From NCBI RefSeq assembly GCF_030867145.1, contig NC_134434.1, positions 2,976,001-3,040,000 on the forward strand: a stretch of DNA of 64,000 bases, written 5' to 3'. A model generated the notes under the pieces. The model was not told the origin of the DNA and did not search any database. It worked only from the letters and a program-made list of their open reading frames with translations. The position numbers were made by a program, and so were the translations under genes. Numbering within the stretch: the stretch's first letter is position 1; each line of letters starts with the position of its first letter. This DNA is from Opisthocomus hoazin. Lineage: Eukaryota; Chordata; Aves; Opisthocomiformes; Opisthocomidae. This document shows, one piece after another, positions 1 to 11,689 of the stretch.

Positions 1-140
1 TAATGGTAGTTTGCATTATTATACATGTCCTAAAATTATTTCATCTTTTAAATACGCAGCTGTATTATTTGCCTCCTCCACCCTTCAACAGGAGTACGTA
101 TGAGCTGACCACTGGTCATTACAATGTCTAAACAAAATCA

Positions 141-473
141 TTATTGCATTTGAGGTATCCTACTCTGATTTGACACCATGGGATAGGATGAAGAGCAAAT
201 AACAACCAAGTTTATTAACATGTTTTTTTCCGTGGCAATACACTTCAGGACAGTGCTAAACTGACCACACGCCTGCCTGCTCCACGCCTCCGTTTGGTAC
301 TCCTTGCTTTTGTACACCAGGCAAAACAGAAGCCCTGTTCCTGCAATCAGCAGCAGCAGATGGACAGTCAGAGAAGAAGAAAAGTCACATTTGCCTCTCC
401 CAGAATATACCAGAAAAAAAGCATTCCTTCGTATGACCCAAAGAAGGGTACACAGCCTCATCAGAAGAGCTCC
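141..473 (-). other. Unproven minus-strand open frame with a hydrophobic segment
   Basis: On the minus strand a strong splice acceptor (T-rich tract ending in TTTTCAG at 480-474) is followed by 110 open codons to a stop at 141. The frame contains a hydrophobic stretch around LTVHLLLLIAGTGLLFCLVY, followed by charged residues (KSKEYQTE), as in a small single-pass membrane protein. An AATAAA lies on the same strand near 211-216. I do not recognise the protein. It could be a terminal exon of an unknown gene, an unannotated exon inside RECQL5 intron 7, or chance, since T-rich DNA easily encodes Leu/Phe runs. It does not resemble the C-terminal part of RECQL5. Confidence 0.15.
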
Positions 474-630
474 CTGAAAACAAAACAAAACAAAACACAA
501 ACAACCCAGCAAGTCTTCAAATAAAGCCAGAGATGAAAGCGTTAAAAAAGACAAAAATCATATGAGGAAAAATTAGCTACGTAGATACAAGCTGCTGAAC
601 AAAAGCCATTTAATGACTTTTATCAAGTAG

Positions 631-676
631 AAGAGCAAATCATGAGGCTGATGAAGAGCAAATTATCAGGCTGATG
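631..676. repeat. Tandem duplication, 23-bp unit, two copies
   Basis: Units at 631-653 and 654-676 start with AAGAGCAAAT and end with GGCTGATG. They differ at about three positions. There is no coding context. Confidence 0.8.
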
Positions 677-773
677 AGAAATTATAATTTTGCACTTGTC
701 TGAGGGACCGTATCCTTTGTAACATCACTTGAACTTCAATGACCCTCTGAGGCAAGACGATGGGGGGTCAGCT

Positions 774-1169
774 GTCCTCAGAAAAAGCGGCTGAGGAAAC
801 TGGGGCTGTTTAGTTTGGAGAAGAGGAGGCTGAGGGGGGACCTTATTGCTCTCTACAACTACCTCACGGGAGGTTGTAGTGAGGTGGGTGTTGGTCTCTT
901 CTCCCAAGTAAGTAGCGATAGGACGAGAGGCAATGGCCCTAAGTTGCATCAGGGGAGGTTTAGATTGGATATTAGGAAAAATTTCTTTACTGAGAGAGTG
1001 GTCAGGCATTGGCACAGGCTGCCCAGGGCAGTGGAGGAGTCACCTCCCCTGGAGAGGTTCAAAAAACGTCTAGATGTGGCAGATGCTTTAGCAGGCACGG
1101 TGGTGTTGGGGTGACGGCTGGACTTTACGATGTTAGAGTTCTGTTCCAACCTTAACGATCTGTGATTCT
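774..1169 (+). mobile_element. CR1 LINE 3' fragment
   Basis: This is a truncated CR1 non-LTR retrotransposon copy. It holds the end of the reverse-transcriptase ORF (translated pieces such as [26 protein letters not shown] and WHRLP) and the short 3' UTR, ending at GATCTGTGATTCT. CR1 copies in birds are usually 5'-truncated and lack a poly(A) tail, as here. The reading frame is degraded and the copy is inactive. Its 3' end lies at the edge of the CpG island that follows. Confidence 0.93.
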
Positions 1170-2000
1170 CAGAGAGCAAATGCCTCGGCCAAGGGCACAG
1201 AGCACATTGACCGCCCCAGCGCCATCGCTGCCCCCCTGCCAGTGCCAGGCTGCGCTGCCCCGTCCTGGCGATTCCACGCCGCGTCCCTTCCACGAAGGGG
1301 GAGCAGAGCTGCTTCCCCCGGGAGCCGGAGGGAAGCCGGGCGGCACCCAGCCAAGGTAATTGCTCCAACACGCCCCCAACTACCGCAAGGCGAGGGTCGC
1401 TGCGAGTCCCACTCCAGAAAAAGCTGCAATTACAAGGGGAAAAATAAAAACCAACCAACCCCACAAAGCCAAGCCCGTGCCGGGGGGGGCAATGGGAGCC
1501 GGCCCGGCCCGCGGGGCTCCCGCCCGGCCACCGCGTAACTCGACACCGCCGCGCCGGGACAACCGGCCGTGCCGCCCCGCACCGCCCCGCAGCCCCGCCG
1601 GGACGAGCCGAGCGGCGGCGTTGAGAAGGTGCAGGCGGCAGCAGGGGAAGGGAGCGGAGCGGCGCTGGCGGCTGGGGTAAGGCTGGGCGGTCGGGGGGGT
1701 GGGGGGTGGGTGGGTGTCGGTCACCCGCAGCACCTTACCGGGCAGCTCGTTAGCGAGGAGCTGGAGCTTCGGTGGCTCTCCGCGGGGGGAACCGCACGAT
1801 CAGCCACCGAGCAGAGCTGGCTGGCCCGAGTTTGCGTGCAAGGGACCCTGAGGAGCGAAGGTGGCCAGAGAAAGGCTTTTAGCGGGGTGCCGAGCGCTGC
1901 GCCGCAGCCGCGCTGCCAGCCCCGCAGCCGCGCTGCCAGCCCCGCAGCCTGGCGCCGCTTCGACGGCCGGAGCGGGAGAACGCAGCCCCTGCGCTGATTA
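1170..2000 (+). promoter_or_regulatory. SMIM5: CpG island with probable SMIM5 promoter and noncoding first exon
   Basis: The stretch is strongly GC- and CpG-rich, unlike the AT-rich DNA around it, and has two Sp1-type GC boxes (CCGCCCC at 1572-1578 and 1582-1588). A good plus-strand donor (CTGGG|GTAAGG, boundary 1676/1677) ends what looks like an untranslated exon. The next plausible plus-strand acceptor attached to a known gene is SMIM5 exon 2 at 9990, so I infer that this is the SMIM5 promoter and 5' UTR exon. The transcription start cannot be placed from sequence. An antisense or divergent transcript is also possible. Open frames here (1162-1680, 949-1733 minus) are GC-rich artefacts. Confidence 0.5.
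1901..1949. repeat. Tandem duplication, 20-bp unit, about 2.5 copies
   Basis: The unit CCCGCAGCCGCGCTGCCAGC occurs at 1921-1940. It is preceded by a near-identical copy at 1901-1920 and followed by a partial copy at 1941-1949. It lies in the CpG island just downstream of the predicted first exon. Confidence 0.85.
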
Positions 2001-5000
2001 GCGAGGCTGCTGCTCGCCTTGCTGTGTCGGAATGTGACCTCAGCTGATAAGCAGGTCTAGCACAGGGCATGGACGAGAGAGCTGCTCCCCTGCAAGCAGC
2101 GTCCCTGCCACCAGCGAGTGGCCGCCAGCACAGGGAAGCGCGCGTGAAACCAAGTGGGTGCCAGCCACAGCCCTTCTGCAGAGCCCCCCCTCCTGCCCCA
2201 GCTGGAGCGATGTTTTATCCCTCAACTCCTGAAGCAGAGAGCTTAGAAAACAGACCCCAGTCGGGGAACTGGAATACTGTGGAAGTTAAGCATCTGTGTC
2301 CAACAGAAATAAACTGAAAGATTTTACACGGCTTCTAAGGAGCATTTAAAAAAAACCCCACCAGCTAGTGTATCAGGCACGGACACTGGTTTATCATTCC
2401 AAACAGCACGAGAAAACACTGCTCTGAGAGAGCACATACACACACAGACGTGGTTTATGGTTTACAGTACAAGACTGTCAGGTCTGAACACAGTGAGATG
2501 GGAAGGAAGAGGAAAAGGATCCCCCAAATACATGAAATTACCCACTGTAAGCCTTGGGTTTAGATAGAGAGGAGTCCCACAACCTGTGCTCCCACCTCCG
2601 CTGGCTGCTGGGTGTGGGAAGGGGGCTGGCAAGGACACTGACCGTGTAAGCCCGTGTTTTCTGCTGTCTGAAGCCAATCACTTCGCAAGCTCTTGCAGCT
2701 CCTAGCACTGAGCTGGGACCCCTTGCCTCTTCCAGGAGGCACGTGGGCAGTCAGCTGCTCACAAACAGGTAGGGAGCGAGGCAGACAGCCAATTCTCACA
2801 GAAAGATGTCTTCCCAATCCTACACATGCCTGTAGGGAGGAATGCTAAGGATCAGGTACGTCCACTTCTCTCCATTCCCATTAAGGGGAGGGCAGGCCTT
2901 GCCGACCTACAACACCGAGCTGGAACTGCCCATGAGAGAAGATCTAGTTGTTAAGACCCACACGCCTCCAGTCTAGCCCTAGGTTCAAAAGGGATGGAGG
3001 GAAGTTTCCACCCCGCTAATGAAGGGTCTCTGTAGGTTGTTTGTTGCAGTTAAGATGGTTTCTCAAATAAAGAACAGGAAAAACAAAGTTTCAGAGGGAA
3101 AGAAAAAAAGGAGGGAGGGAGGAGCGAGGGGAGAAGGGCAGCAGAGGGAGGGAGGGAAACACGCCAAGTTTTCCTTGCCAGAAGAAAATCTTAATGGGTT
3201 TGGCTGGGGGCTTGTCCAGCCGCAGCCATGTTGTACATATACGGGGGGGGGGAATAAGCAATATGAAACACATGTCTGGATAAAGAAGCAGGACATGGCT
3301 TGTGTTACAGCTGTCACAGTGCACGGGCCTCTTCGCCTGCGTGCAATGCAAAAGCAGTCATGGGAATGGAGGTACAAAATAAACCAAGCTTATTAGAGCA
3401 GATCCTTTCTGTAACACAAGCCCCTGACCCACAGCCTGCGGCGGGGCAGCGAGCAGAGCTGCACGCGGGACGGCACGGACTGGGAGAGACTGGGAGAGCT
3501 GGGTGAGGAGAGCAGCACCCACCCCTCGCCTCCACACGGGCTCTGACCACCACCCTGCACGACCACAGCTGATACAGGTCAGAACAGCTTCTGCTGAGGA
3601 AGCAGCTGTTGTAGCCTTCAGTTTGCAGCTCCTACACCCAAGTGGCATCTTTACCAGGATTAGACCAGCATATTTAAAAAAAAAAAATCAAAAATGCATG
3701 TAATTTCCGAGACCTGTAGGTCTGAGAGCAGTCAAGGACAAGGCACAGAGGTGGCTGAAAGAAGACAGAGGTGGTGTTTCCAGCACTCTCAGGGGGCTCC
3801 AGCTGCCTTACCTCAAAAACCAAACTACTGATAGATCCCAGTATGTTTGTGAAGTAACTATTTACAGGGCTTTCACAGGCCCATAGCTACCTCTCTGCCA
3901 GCTTCCTGGGAAATGGTCATTTTGCTAATATTAGAATAGACTTTCAGGCTAGATTCAAGCATCAGCAACCCTAAAAAAAATTCCCTTGTAGAAGAGCTAC
4001 AGGTTTATTTTTAAAATTGACCTTTTCCTTTCACTGGATGGCTCTGTGCTTTGGTTTCCCCACTTCTTAAAAATGGGGCTAGTAGTGAGGAATTATCTGA
4101 TGGGGTTTTGTGGACTTGTTTGTGGGATGGACTGGAGAAAAGCAGTGTGTTCTGTGGAGGTGTAGAGACTCTCAGCTCAGTGCCCCAGTGGGTACCTCAG
4201 CTTCTCAAACTGCTATTGCAGGGAACTCAGTGCCTTTTTATATTAATCTAATATTAGGTTGTAGGGGAGGGAAGGAACATTTACGGTGCTGCCTCAAAAC
4301 CAATCTCCAAATAGTGAGTGGTGGAGATGACAGGGTACTCCAGCCAAATGGCTACCCAGTCAGGGCAGCTTTATAATCTGGGAGAATGTGTGGCCTTCTT
4401 TTCCAGACCAGCTGACAAAGTCAAAGCTTTTCTCCCATGACATTGAGCTGCAATTTACCAGTTTGGGTGTGTGCTGTTAAAAAACTGAATTCTCTTGATA
4501 CTGGAAACTATTTTCATCTGCTTGGGAATGAATTATAGGTCTGTCTGGCTCTGTTCACTCCTGTTTTAGGAAAAAAGGGCTTGTCTGTGAACTATAGTTA
4601 AGATTCACATGGCTGGTCAACTACAGTCATGGCAGCAAACACTGCATTAACAATGCCGAGGGAAAACCATGTGCTGATAATACAACTACATTTCTATAGC
4701 CCTTTTCATCTCAGAAGTACATTACAAACAATAAACAATCATACAGGAATTATTACATGCTCTGCCAGAATGCATCCAAGCTGTAACAGCACCTAGCAGC
4801 CCAGCACTGGTTTAGGACAGGAAGCACTGCAGACCTTATCCACACAAAATCAGAAGCACGTTTCAGGAACCGAGAACAAAGCTGGTAGGCTTAGGAACCA
4901 GCCAAGCCTCCATGTTCTTAAGAAAGTGGCCAAATACAGTCAGTTTATTTTAAAGTTTTAGACAAGAATAAAAAGCATTCCCTCCCCTTCAGCTGCTCAG

Positions 5001-8000
5001 CACTCTACTTCCATGAGGCTGGGATTGCCTGCTAAGATTTCCTACTAAATAAGCTACCATGATCTGTACAGGCTTCCCACCCCTGTATTGGTCCAATTTC
5101 AACCAACTTGTTTGACTTGCCTGAGTAAGAACAACACAAAGTATTTTCTTCTCCACAGCCTTGGGAAAAAGACAACATTGCAATGAGAATGTTGCCCTGC
5201 CATCCTGCTTGCTTGGGCCCGCCGGGGAGGTCCTGCTTTGTAAGGCCTCTGGAGCACTGCCAATGTGGGCAGTGGGCACAGTGGCGGGGGTCGATCTCAG
5301 CTGCACCGGGACTTGCTGCATTAGGACTAGAGGCCTCGGCAGCTTCAGAATACCATCAATAGATTCACCCCTCCAAAGCTTCATGTCCATTTTCAGATTA
5401 CTATAGCAACAAACCCATGCAAGAAAAGATTCTCAGAGGGAGCACAGTAAAACCAATGGATCGGAGTCAAAGAGAAATAAAACCCTGCGGAGCATGGCTG
5501 GATAAGAAGCAACCAAGAGTGGAAGGCATGCTTCCATCTACTTTCGTCCTAAATGGGCTCAGTGACTGAAGTGTAACAAGCAGTTAGTGAGCAAAGGTCA
5601 TTTCATTTTGTAACTGCGACAAAACCAGGGATGTACTGTCTTCATATCTAAAGATTTCAGAGCACGTTAGAGACTTGGACACGCAACAATTAGCAAACAA
5701 ACCTCTGATGGTGGTTCTGCCGCTTTGCAGAGATGAAGTCACCCAACGGAGGGATAGGATGACTTATCCAAAGTCAGACAACCAGTAAGCATCACTGGCA
5801 GGCCAGGAAGACTGCCTGCATTTACCAACTTGCAGTCCTGGGGCTAAGCCACAAACTCAAATTCATGTTCTTTGCACTGAAATAGGCTGCTCACATTCCA
5901 CCAGGGTTATGACTAAACAAGTGTCTCATTCCTCAGCAGTAAATTCAAGCTCACCCACTCCCTGCAGTTCAACTTCTGACGCACCTGTGTAGACACACAG
6001 ATAGGATACAGCTTGCCAAACCAAAGACAGACCAAAAAACCCAGAACAATTTACATTAATTCCAAAATACTTACAGCAACTTGACTAGCTTAAGGCACAC
6101 GGAGGGATGCGGGACCCCACCTCACATGGTCATCCCAAATCTCTTTTTCTTGCTTGAAGCCTGGAAGTTACCACACACAGCCAGTTCACAGCACAAAGAA
6201 ACCCTGACCAAGGCTTTTCTCTTGAATGTCTAGGTTGAGGTGTTTTAGTGGCTTTATTCTCAAAAGGGCTGAGCAGCCAACTGCTTTGAGTGCTTCAGTA
6301 TGGCCTAAGTCCATTAAAACAGTTCAGAAAGATAATCTCAGCGCTATTATGGCAATTTTCACAGCTTCAATCTGTGGGCACAGCAAGATGAATCTGCATT
6401 AAAAACAAGTATTAGCACTTTCTGGGAATCTTAACTCTACAGAAGCCCTAAACCTAGGACATGCTTCTTTGTTCTTAGAGGAGCATCTAACCCCTGCAGC
6501 TGAGCAGCACACCTCCAGATGGTCGGCATCGCCCTGCATTGTAACTGTCCTCTCTCTTTTCAACCAAGGCTAACAACTCATGGCACACGGCAGATTCAGC
6601 CTTTTTTTCTCAGAAACAAACGCAAATTAAAAGATTTGTTTTACTCCCTCCCCTGCCAGGTCTTGTAACATAGAGGAGGGCAGAAAGATTTGATGATCTG
6701 GTTCCACTGGTAACACTGGATAGATGAGTTATTTTTTAAAGAACAGCCAGAAGAGGAAACAGCTGAAACCACGAATTTCGGGCTGCCACCCCACCCCAGC
6801 AGGAACTTCCAAACTGCCTGTCACAAGACATCAGCATTATGTTCACTTTCTTTTCTATGTGAGTTTCTTACCTTGCCTCTCTTCACCCTATTTTCACTTC
6901 ATATGATCTCTAGCTACAGCCGTGGAGAAAAAGTTTGTGACATTAGTCTGACAATGTGTTATGAAGACTACATTGCGCTGTGGTCATTCAGCATTTCTTC
7001 CATAACAAGTTCTGTCAGCTTTGCTGCCCTAACAGTCATGTCTCCTCTGCTCTGGAGGGTTCCTGTCCTCAGTGGATGTGGTTTTGAGGAAGGACAATGA
7101 GCAAGGAGAAATTCCCAGTTGAGAAAAACACCAGCAGGCAATTATGTTTGCTCCAAACCCCACATAGGTACCAACATGGGTAGCTGTTCTAGGCTCCAGA
7201 ACAGCACTCCAGTCTTAGAAAGTAAACTGTCAGTTAAGACCTACAACCTTAAGTTTCAAATCTCTCAAGACTTGCCCATTTTAATAATCATCATTACAGT
7301 TACTGCTTCTACCAAATATTCTGCATCACCTGGCCTTTACTACTGTTGGTGACTGGGAGCTTACTTGAATGCAGTATAAATATTAAAAAAAAAAAGGAAG
7401 GCATTAATTCTTACAGCTCCACTCTGAAATTTGTAAATAATGTCATCACTGTTGTGTGGTACATGAGGAAGATAAGGCAGATGCATAAGATGACTTAAGT
7501 CACACAGCACTAGCCTTACCCTCATGCTAATCTCTAGGGTAGATCTTGGTTCTGCTGAAATCAGGTGGAAAAAAATCACCATGAAAACTAGTCCTGACCA
7601 AACACTTTACATCACAAATAGAATGGAAGATACAAAAGTCCATGAATATAACTAGCTTTCGTGGGGGAATTTTACCTTTTGCTACACTCCACGAGCAGAA
7701 ATGCTAAAGCAGCAAGGCCCTTGGAACCAGTGTGGAGTCAGAAGTGCAGTCGAGCAGAAAAACATTTGCTTCTTCACGGGTAGGTTGGAGACTGCACCAC
7801 CAAAATCAAACTTTGTTCCTGAAGAAGTTCAAACCAAGGTGAGCAAGCAACATTCCTTGCAAGTTTTAGAATAAAAACTCCTTCACTTAGCTCCAGATCA
7901 GGTACCACGGGGCAGAGGAATGTCCATTGCTGAGACGACAAGCTCTTATCATTTTAGGCCAGGCACTTTGCTAATCCACATGGAGTTCTACAATCCTGAT

Positions 8001-9990
8001 CAGTAACTTTACACTGCACACCCGAAGTTCGGAAGCCTAACTCTTACACTTGCTGCTTCTGGTGCAACCCAAAGCATGGTACAAAAGGTTACAGCAGATT
8101 TACTAGGAGTGCTGCTGGGCAGGCAGAAACACACCCAAAGTGAATGAACATTTTCAGAATGTTAGAGCCAGAAATACTTAGTTTTTTGAAAAAGTTTTTC
8201 TTCTAGAGCCAAGAGCAGAAAACACAAATGTCTTCACCTCTGCCTGCACCGCCATCTCTTGGAATGGAAACAAAACTGGAAACCTGCTGACACAGAATCC
8301 CGCAGCACTGTGCAAAAGATAAAGCAGCCATTTCTGGAGCAGCTCACTTGGGGTATGGCAGTCATCCGGAAAGAACTATTTAACCCTAGTCTCAAAAGTG
8401 ACCTTTTCAGGTCAGAAGGCTGCAGCTATGCCTCCCTGCTAAGTTGCACAGAGATCTTTCTGTAGATGTAGATTTTCCATCCACCCCCATCCCTAGGAAA
8501 GCAGCTGGTTCCGATTTTTATTCCTTAGCTTGGATTTAAAAGAACAAAGAAAACCCTTTTTGAATTGCATAAACATACAAAATGTAATTTAACTTGGCAC
8601 TGTAGTATTTAAGCCCAGCATGCAATGAAACAGCCAAGGTCTCTCTGTCCTCAGTGTGTTTAGAAAAACTGAACTCCAAGCATCCATTTGTTTGAGTAAC
8701 CAAACCAGATGTGCAGTAATGAACTAGCTGGCTTATTCTGGAAGTACTGTCTTGGTCACTTGGCTTTGTGTCAGCACCAAGACTAGGATATTAAATTGCA
8801 ATGTTCAAGCCCCATAAAATAGGGTTGACTATTACAACACACGAGCTAGTACATTCTGATACAATAATGACACAAGTCATAATCCATCCAAGTGATGGTC
8901 TGTCCAAACACTTGTTTTAGGCAAAACTATGGATATTGCTCAACAATGTCCTATTCCAGTTACTGACTGAAGCAAAACATGAACTTCCATAGCTCTCATG
9001 CAAGCTTGTTTGTTGCAGTGCCTTCCAAAATTTTGCTCATGAGAACAGCAGCAGATATTGGTGGCAAAACTGGGGCACCTAACTTTGTCTAGGCTAGTAA
9101 TATTTTCAGTAACAATAGTTCCTGGTGATCATTCTTTCTGAGAATAAAGAAGGTGTAAGATTACTGAGCAGGGGCAGGAGAAATTCGTTCCACAAGGGAG
9201 GTATCTCCCTGACAGATCCAGAGCATTTTGCTTTGCTCATCACCAGCAGTGATGGGTGGACATCCACTGTTAAATTCATATACTGCTCAATTAGAACAGA
9301 TTGTGGAGGAAAAAAAGCTACATTTAGTTACCGTATAAAACCTGCAGTCGTCTGTAAGAACTTGAAAAGCATCCAGGTGTCCCCACTGAACACAGACTTT
9401 AGCTCTTAATATCACCGTTAAGTAAAACTGGTTGATAAAATATTATTCATGGTGTTGTACTGAGGTGCTGAAGTAAGTGCCTTAGATTTTGAAGGGTCTT
9501 TGTGTAGCTGAAAGTGCAAGCAGTCTTCAAGGGGGTCTACTTTGTGTCACTCGGTCAAAAAACAACTGAAAGCTCTGTACCACTGGAGTTCAGCATTTGG
9601 AATTCAAGTCGAGTTAGAACTGCGTTTCTTTCTGGAAGGACAAGTTAGCACAACTGGAAAAAAAAGTTACTTTCATTGGATGAAAGCCAAGGGCAGGCAC
9701 TGTCCAGTTCAAACTCTATGCCTGCTGAAATAAGTGTCCTTGTAGAAGAAACACCATTTTGCCTTTGCTCAACAGTGCAGCTGACAGAAGTACCCTCACA
9801 GCCAGATTTTGAAATTAAAAACAGTTCCAGAACACGTAGACAATTAATAGTCCTCCACCTTAGCTACTGGGAACGAGGACTGAGACCAGATAAACTTGTT
9901 TTCCTTGTGATCACCAGCTCTATAAGAAGCCTGGCAGCTTGTTAGCATTAGTCAGTGAAAAGATTTATTCTTTGTTTGGTTCTTCTACAG
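2001..9990 (+). other. Noncoding: probable SMIM5 intron 1 / RECQL5 intron 7
   Basis: No exon with recognisable homology was seen on either strand in these 8 kb. I looked on the minus strand for later RECQL5 exons (zinc-binding cysteines, the polymerase-II-binding region) and did not find them. The stretch holds purine-rich low-complexity sequence at 3080-3160 and short homopolymers. The remaining open frames are short, unconserved and lack splice context. Confidence 0.6.
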
Positions 9991-10144
9991 CATAAAGCCT
10001 GGAGAGGTTGAGCCAGAATGTCTTCTGAAGGCTTTCTGAAGGAAATGCAAACCATTGGTGAGAAGTTTCTTGTTAAGCTCCAGAAACTGCCCAAGGCTGA
10101 ACCAGTGGAGATTGTGTCCTTTTGTGTGGTTCTTCTGTTTATTG
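9991..10144 (+). CDS. SMIM5: SMIM5 first coding exon (short 5' UTR plus residues 1-42)
   Basis: Acceptor TTCTTCTACAG ends at 9990. ATG is at 10018, so 27 nt of 5' UTR belong to this exon. Donor TTG|GTGAGT follows 10144, leaving phase 1. It encodes the amphipathic N-terminus and the first half of the membrane helix. Confidence 0.9.
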
Positions 10145-11689
10145 GTGAGTTTATCGGTGGAGGCAAAGGGGTGTCAGAATGTCTTGTCTCTTCTCTTCTG
10201 TGGGGGCAGCTTGCTCCACAATCTTTGTTGGTGGGTTGGTGATGATGCCAGTTGTTTTCCAGGCTGTGCTCTGAGGCCCAGTTTAATTTGTAGGTAACTT
10301 TTTAATACTCAGTGTGTATCTCTACGTGCATGCAGAGCACGATAGGCAACAGTATAGCTTTCCCCTACGCTTCCCCTAAGCTCTCATATTTAAGCAGCAG
10401 TATTTTAACCAACCCAGAGCTGCTGCAACGTGTTGATGCATAGGAGATAGTTTATGGCAAATAGTATTAAGGCATCTCACTGCCGCAGATGACACTTAAG
10501 TCTGAGACTCTTGAGTGTCATTCCTGTGCTTAGTTCAGTGGAAGCCAGTATGCTTCAGATGAGCCTATTTATTCTCCTCTGGTAATGGCAAGATCCCTCC
10601 TGCTGCTCTGTGTGGGGATGGCATGGAAGGAATAACAAAGAGTTGCTTGATCAAGTTGCTTGATGAAGTTTGTTTAGAAACTGGGAAAATAAGCAGGAAG
10701 GAAGGCGGGCCCTCCCCCTCAAAAGAGGTACACTTTGCTCCCAGCTGTGTGGAAGGGTGTGTATCCAGCCCGGACACTCCTCCCCGGGCTGGAATTCAGA
10801 AAGACACACCTGCTGCCTTATTTTTTTCATACCTACAGCTGGTTCCCCGCAGGTCCAGCAACCTGGCAGCCCAGCTCCAGAATTTTAAGGAACACATGCA
10901 CACACATGTGCACGTTCACGCACTCTTATGTGTCTTGCAGGTTTAAACATGTCATTCTTTTCTATTCCAGATAAACATAACACCAACCATTATGCCTAGT
11001 GTAGAATAACAGTAAGTTAGCCCACTGCCTTGTGAAACAAAATCCTGTGTTTGAAGTAGCTAATTTTTCAAGCTAAATACAGAAAAGTAAAGCCAACCCA
11101 GTCATCAATATCTGTCCTCATTAAAGGGTACACTGCATGCACTCTTAAGAAGTGCAACTGCCAGTTTGACTAACCAAGTGGTCTTGAGTTACTGCTGACA
11201 CAACTACGGGGAGAGTTGGATCCCCATCCTTTCCACGCACACAGCTCTACTTAGTTGCTGCATGTCATCTCCACAACAACAGCCCGTTAGGCAGGTAAAG
11301 ATATGCCCCCACGTGGTTTGGTACATAGCTCTTAAGATCATGAAATATCCAGTAATGATTGTCCAGATTCAGTGGATTACTAATACAAGGGAGCAGGAAC
11401 TTAGGAGGAGGGAGGTGGGGATATGGGGGGGGGGGGGGGCGAAAAACCAGTGAGAAACCAGCCTTTTTTCGTTCTGCTGCTCACCAAACAACTTGGAGAA
11501 GACATGCGGTTGCTCTCCAGTGGTTGCTCCTACATCATGAAGCAATATCCTTTTCTTCTCTTTCCAGTCACTGTTCTGGTGCTCATGATCATTGCCTGCA
11601 GTTGCTGCTGCTATAGCTGCTGTAGCTGTGACGGACGTCCTGACCACAGACGTAGGAAGATCCAAGTCCGCCCAATTGCGCATTCATGA
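10018..11689 (+). CDS. SMIM5: SMIM5, small integral membrane protein 5 (two coding exons)
   Basis: CDS is join(10018..10144, 11568..11689), 249 nt, 82 aa; the human protein is 77 aa. The N-terminal half is an amphipathic cytosolic-type segment ([20 protein letters not shown]), followed by the family signature [11 protein letters not shown] single transmembrane helix spans about residues 31-52. It runs into a cluster of seven cysteines within 11 residues (53-63), then a basic tail with RRRKIQVRP. Human SMIM5 has the same order, including the signature, the cysteine cluster and the K(I/V)QV(R/Q)P tail, so identity is firm. The start is the first in-frame ATG after the acceptor at 9990. The molecular role is not established; the cysteine cluster suggests palmitoylation (inference). 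It lies antisense in RECQL5 intron 7, upstream of SMIM6. Confidence 0.95.
11425..11439 (+). repeat. G15 homopolymer upstream of the SMIM5 last exon
   Basis: Fifteen consecutive G lie about 130 bp before the SMIM5 exon acceptor at 11567. The length may be unstable between individuals or assemblies. Confidence 0.9.
11568..11689 (+). CDS. SMIM5: SMIM5 last coding exon (residues 43-82)
   Basis: Pyrimidine-rich acceptor TTCTTCTCTTTCCAG ends at 11567. The exon restores phase with V43 and encodes the rest of the helix, the cysteine cluster and the basic tail. Stop TGA is at 11687-11689. Confidence 0.95.

Noticed and set aside
815..1114. Apparent 99-aa protein
   Set aside because: It is the degraded end of CR1 ORF2, not a host gene.
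949..1733. Overlapping long frames on both strands across the CpG island
   Set aside because: GC-rich DNA has few stop codons. The predicted peptides are Pro/Arg/Gly-rich with no motif, and part lies in CR1.
3019..3396. Basic 125-aa plus-strand frame
   Set aside because: Its Lys/Arg/Gly richness comes from a purine-rich low-complexity tract at 3080-3160.
11425..11439. G15 run as a functional quadruplex
   Set aside because: A lone homopolymer without loop-separated G blocks is weak evidence. Slippage or assembly error is at least as likely.
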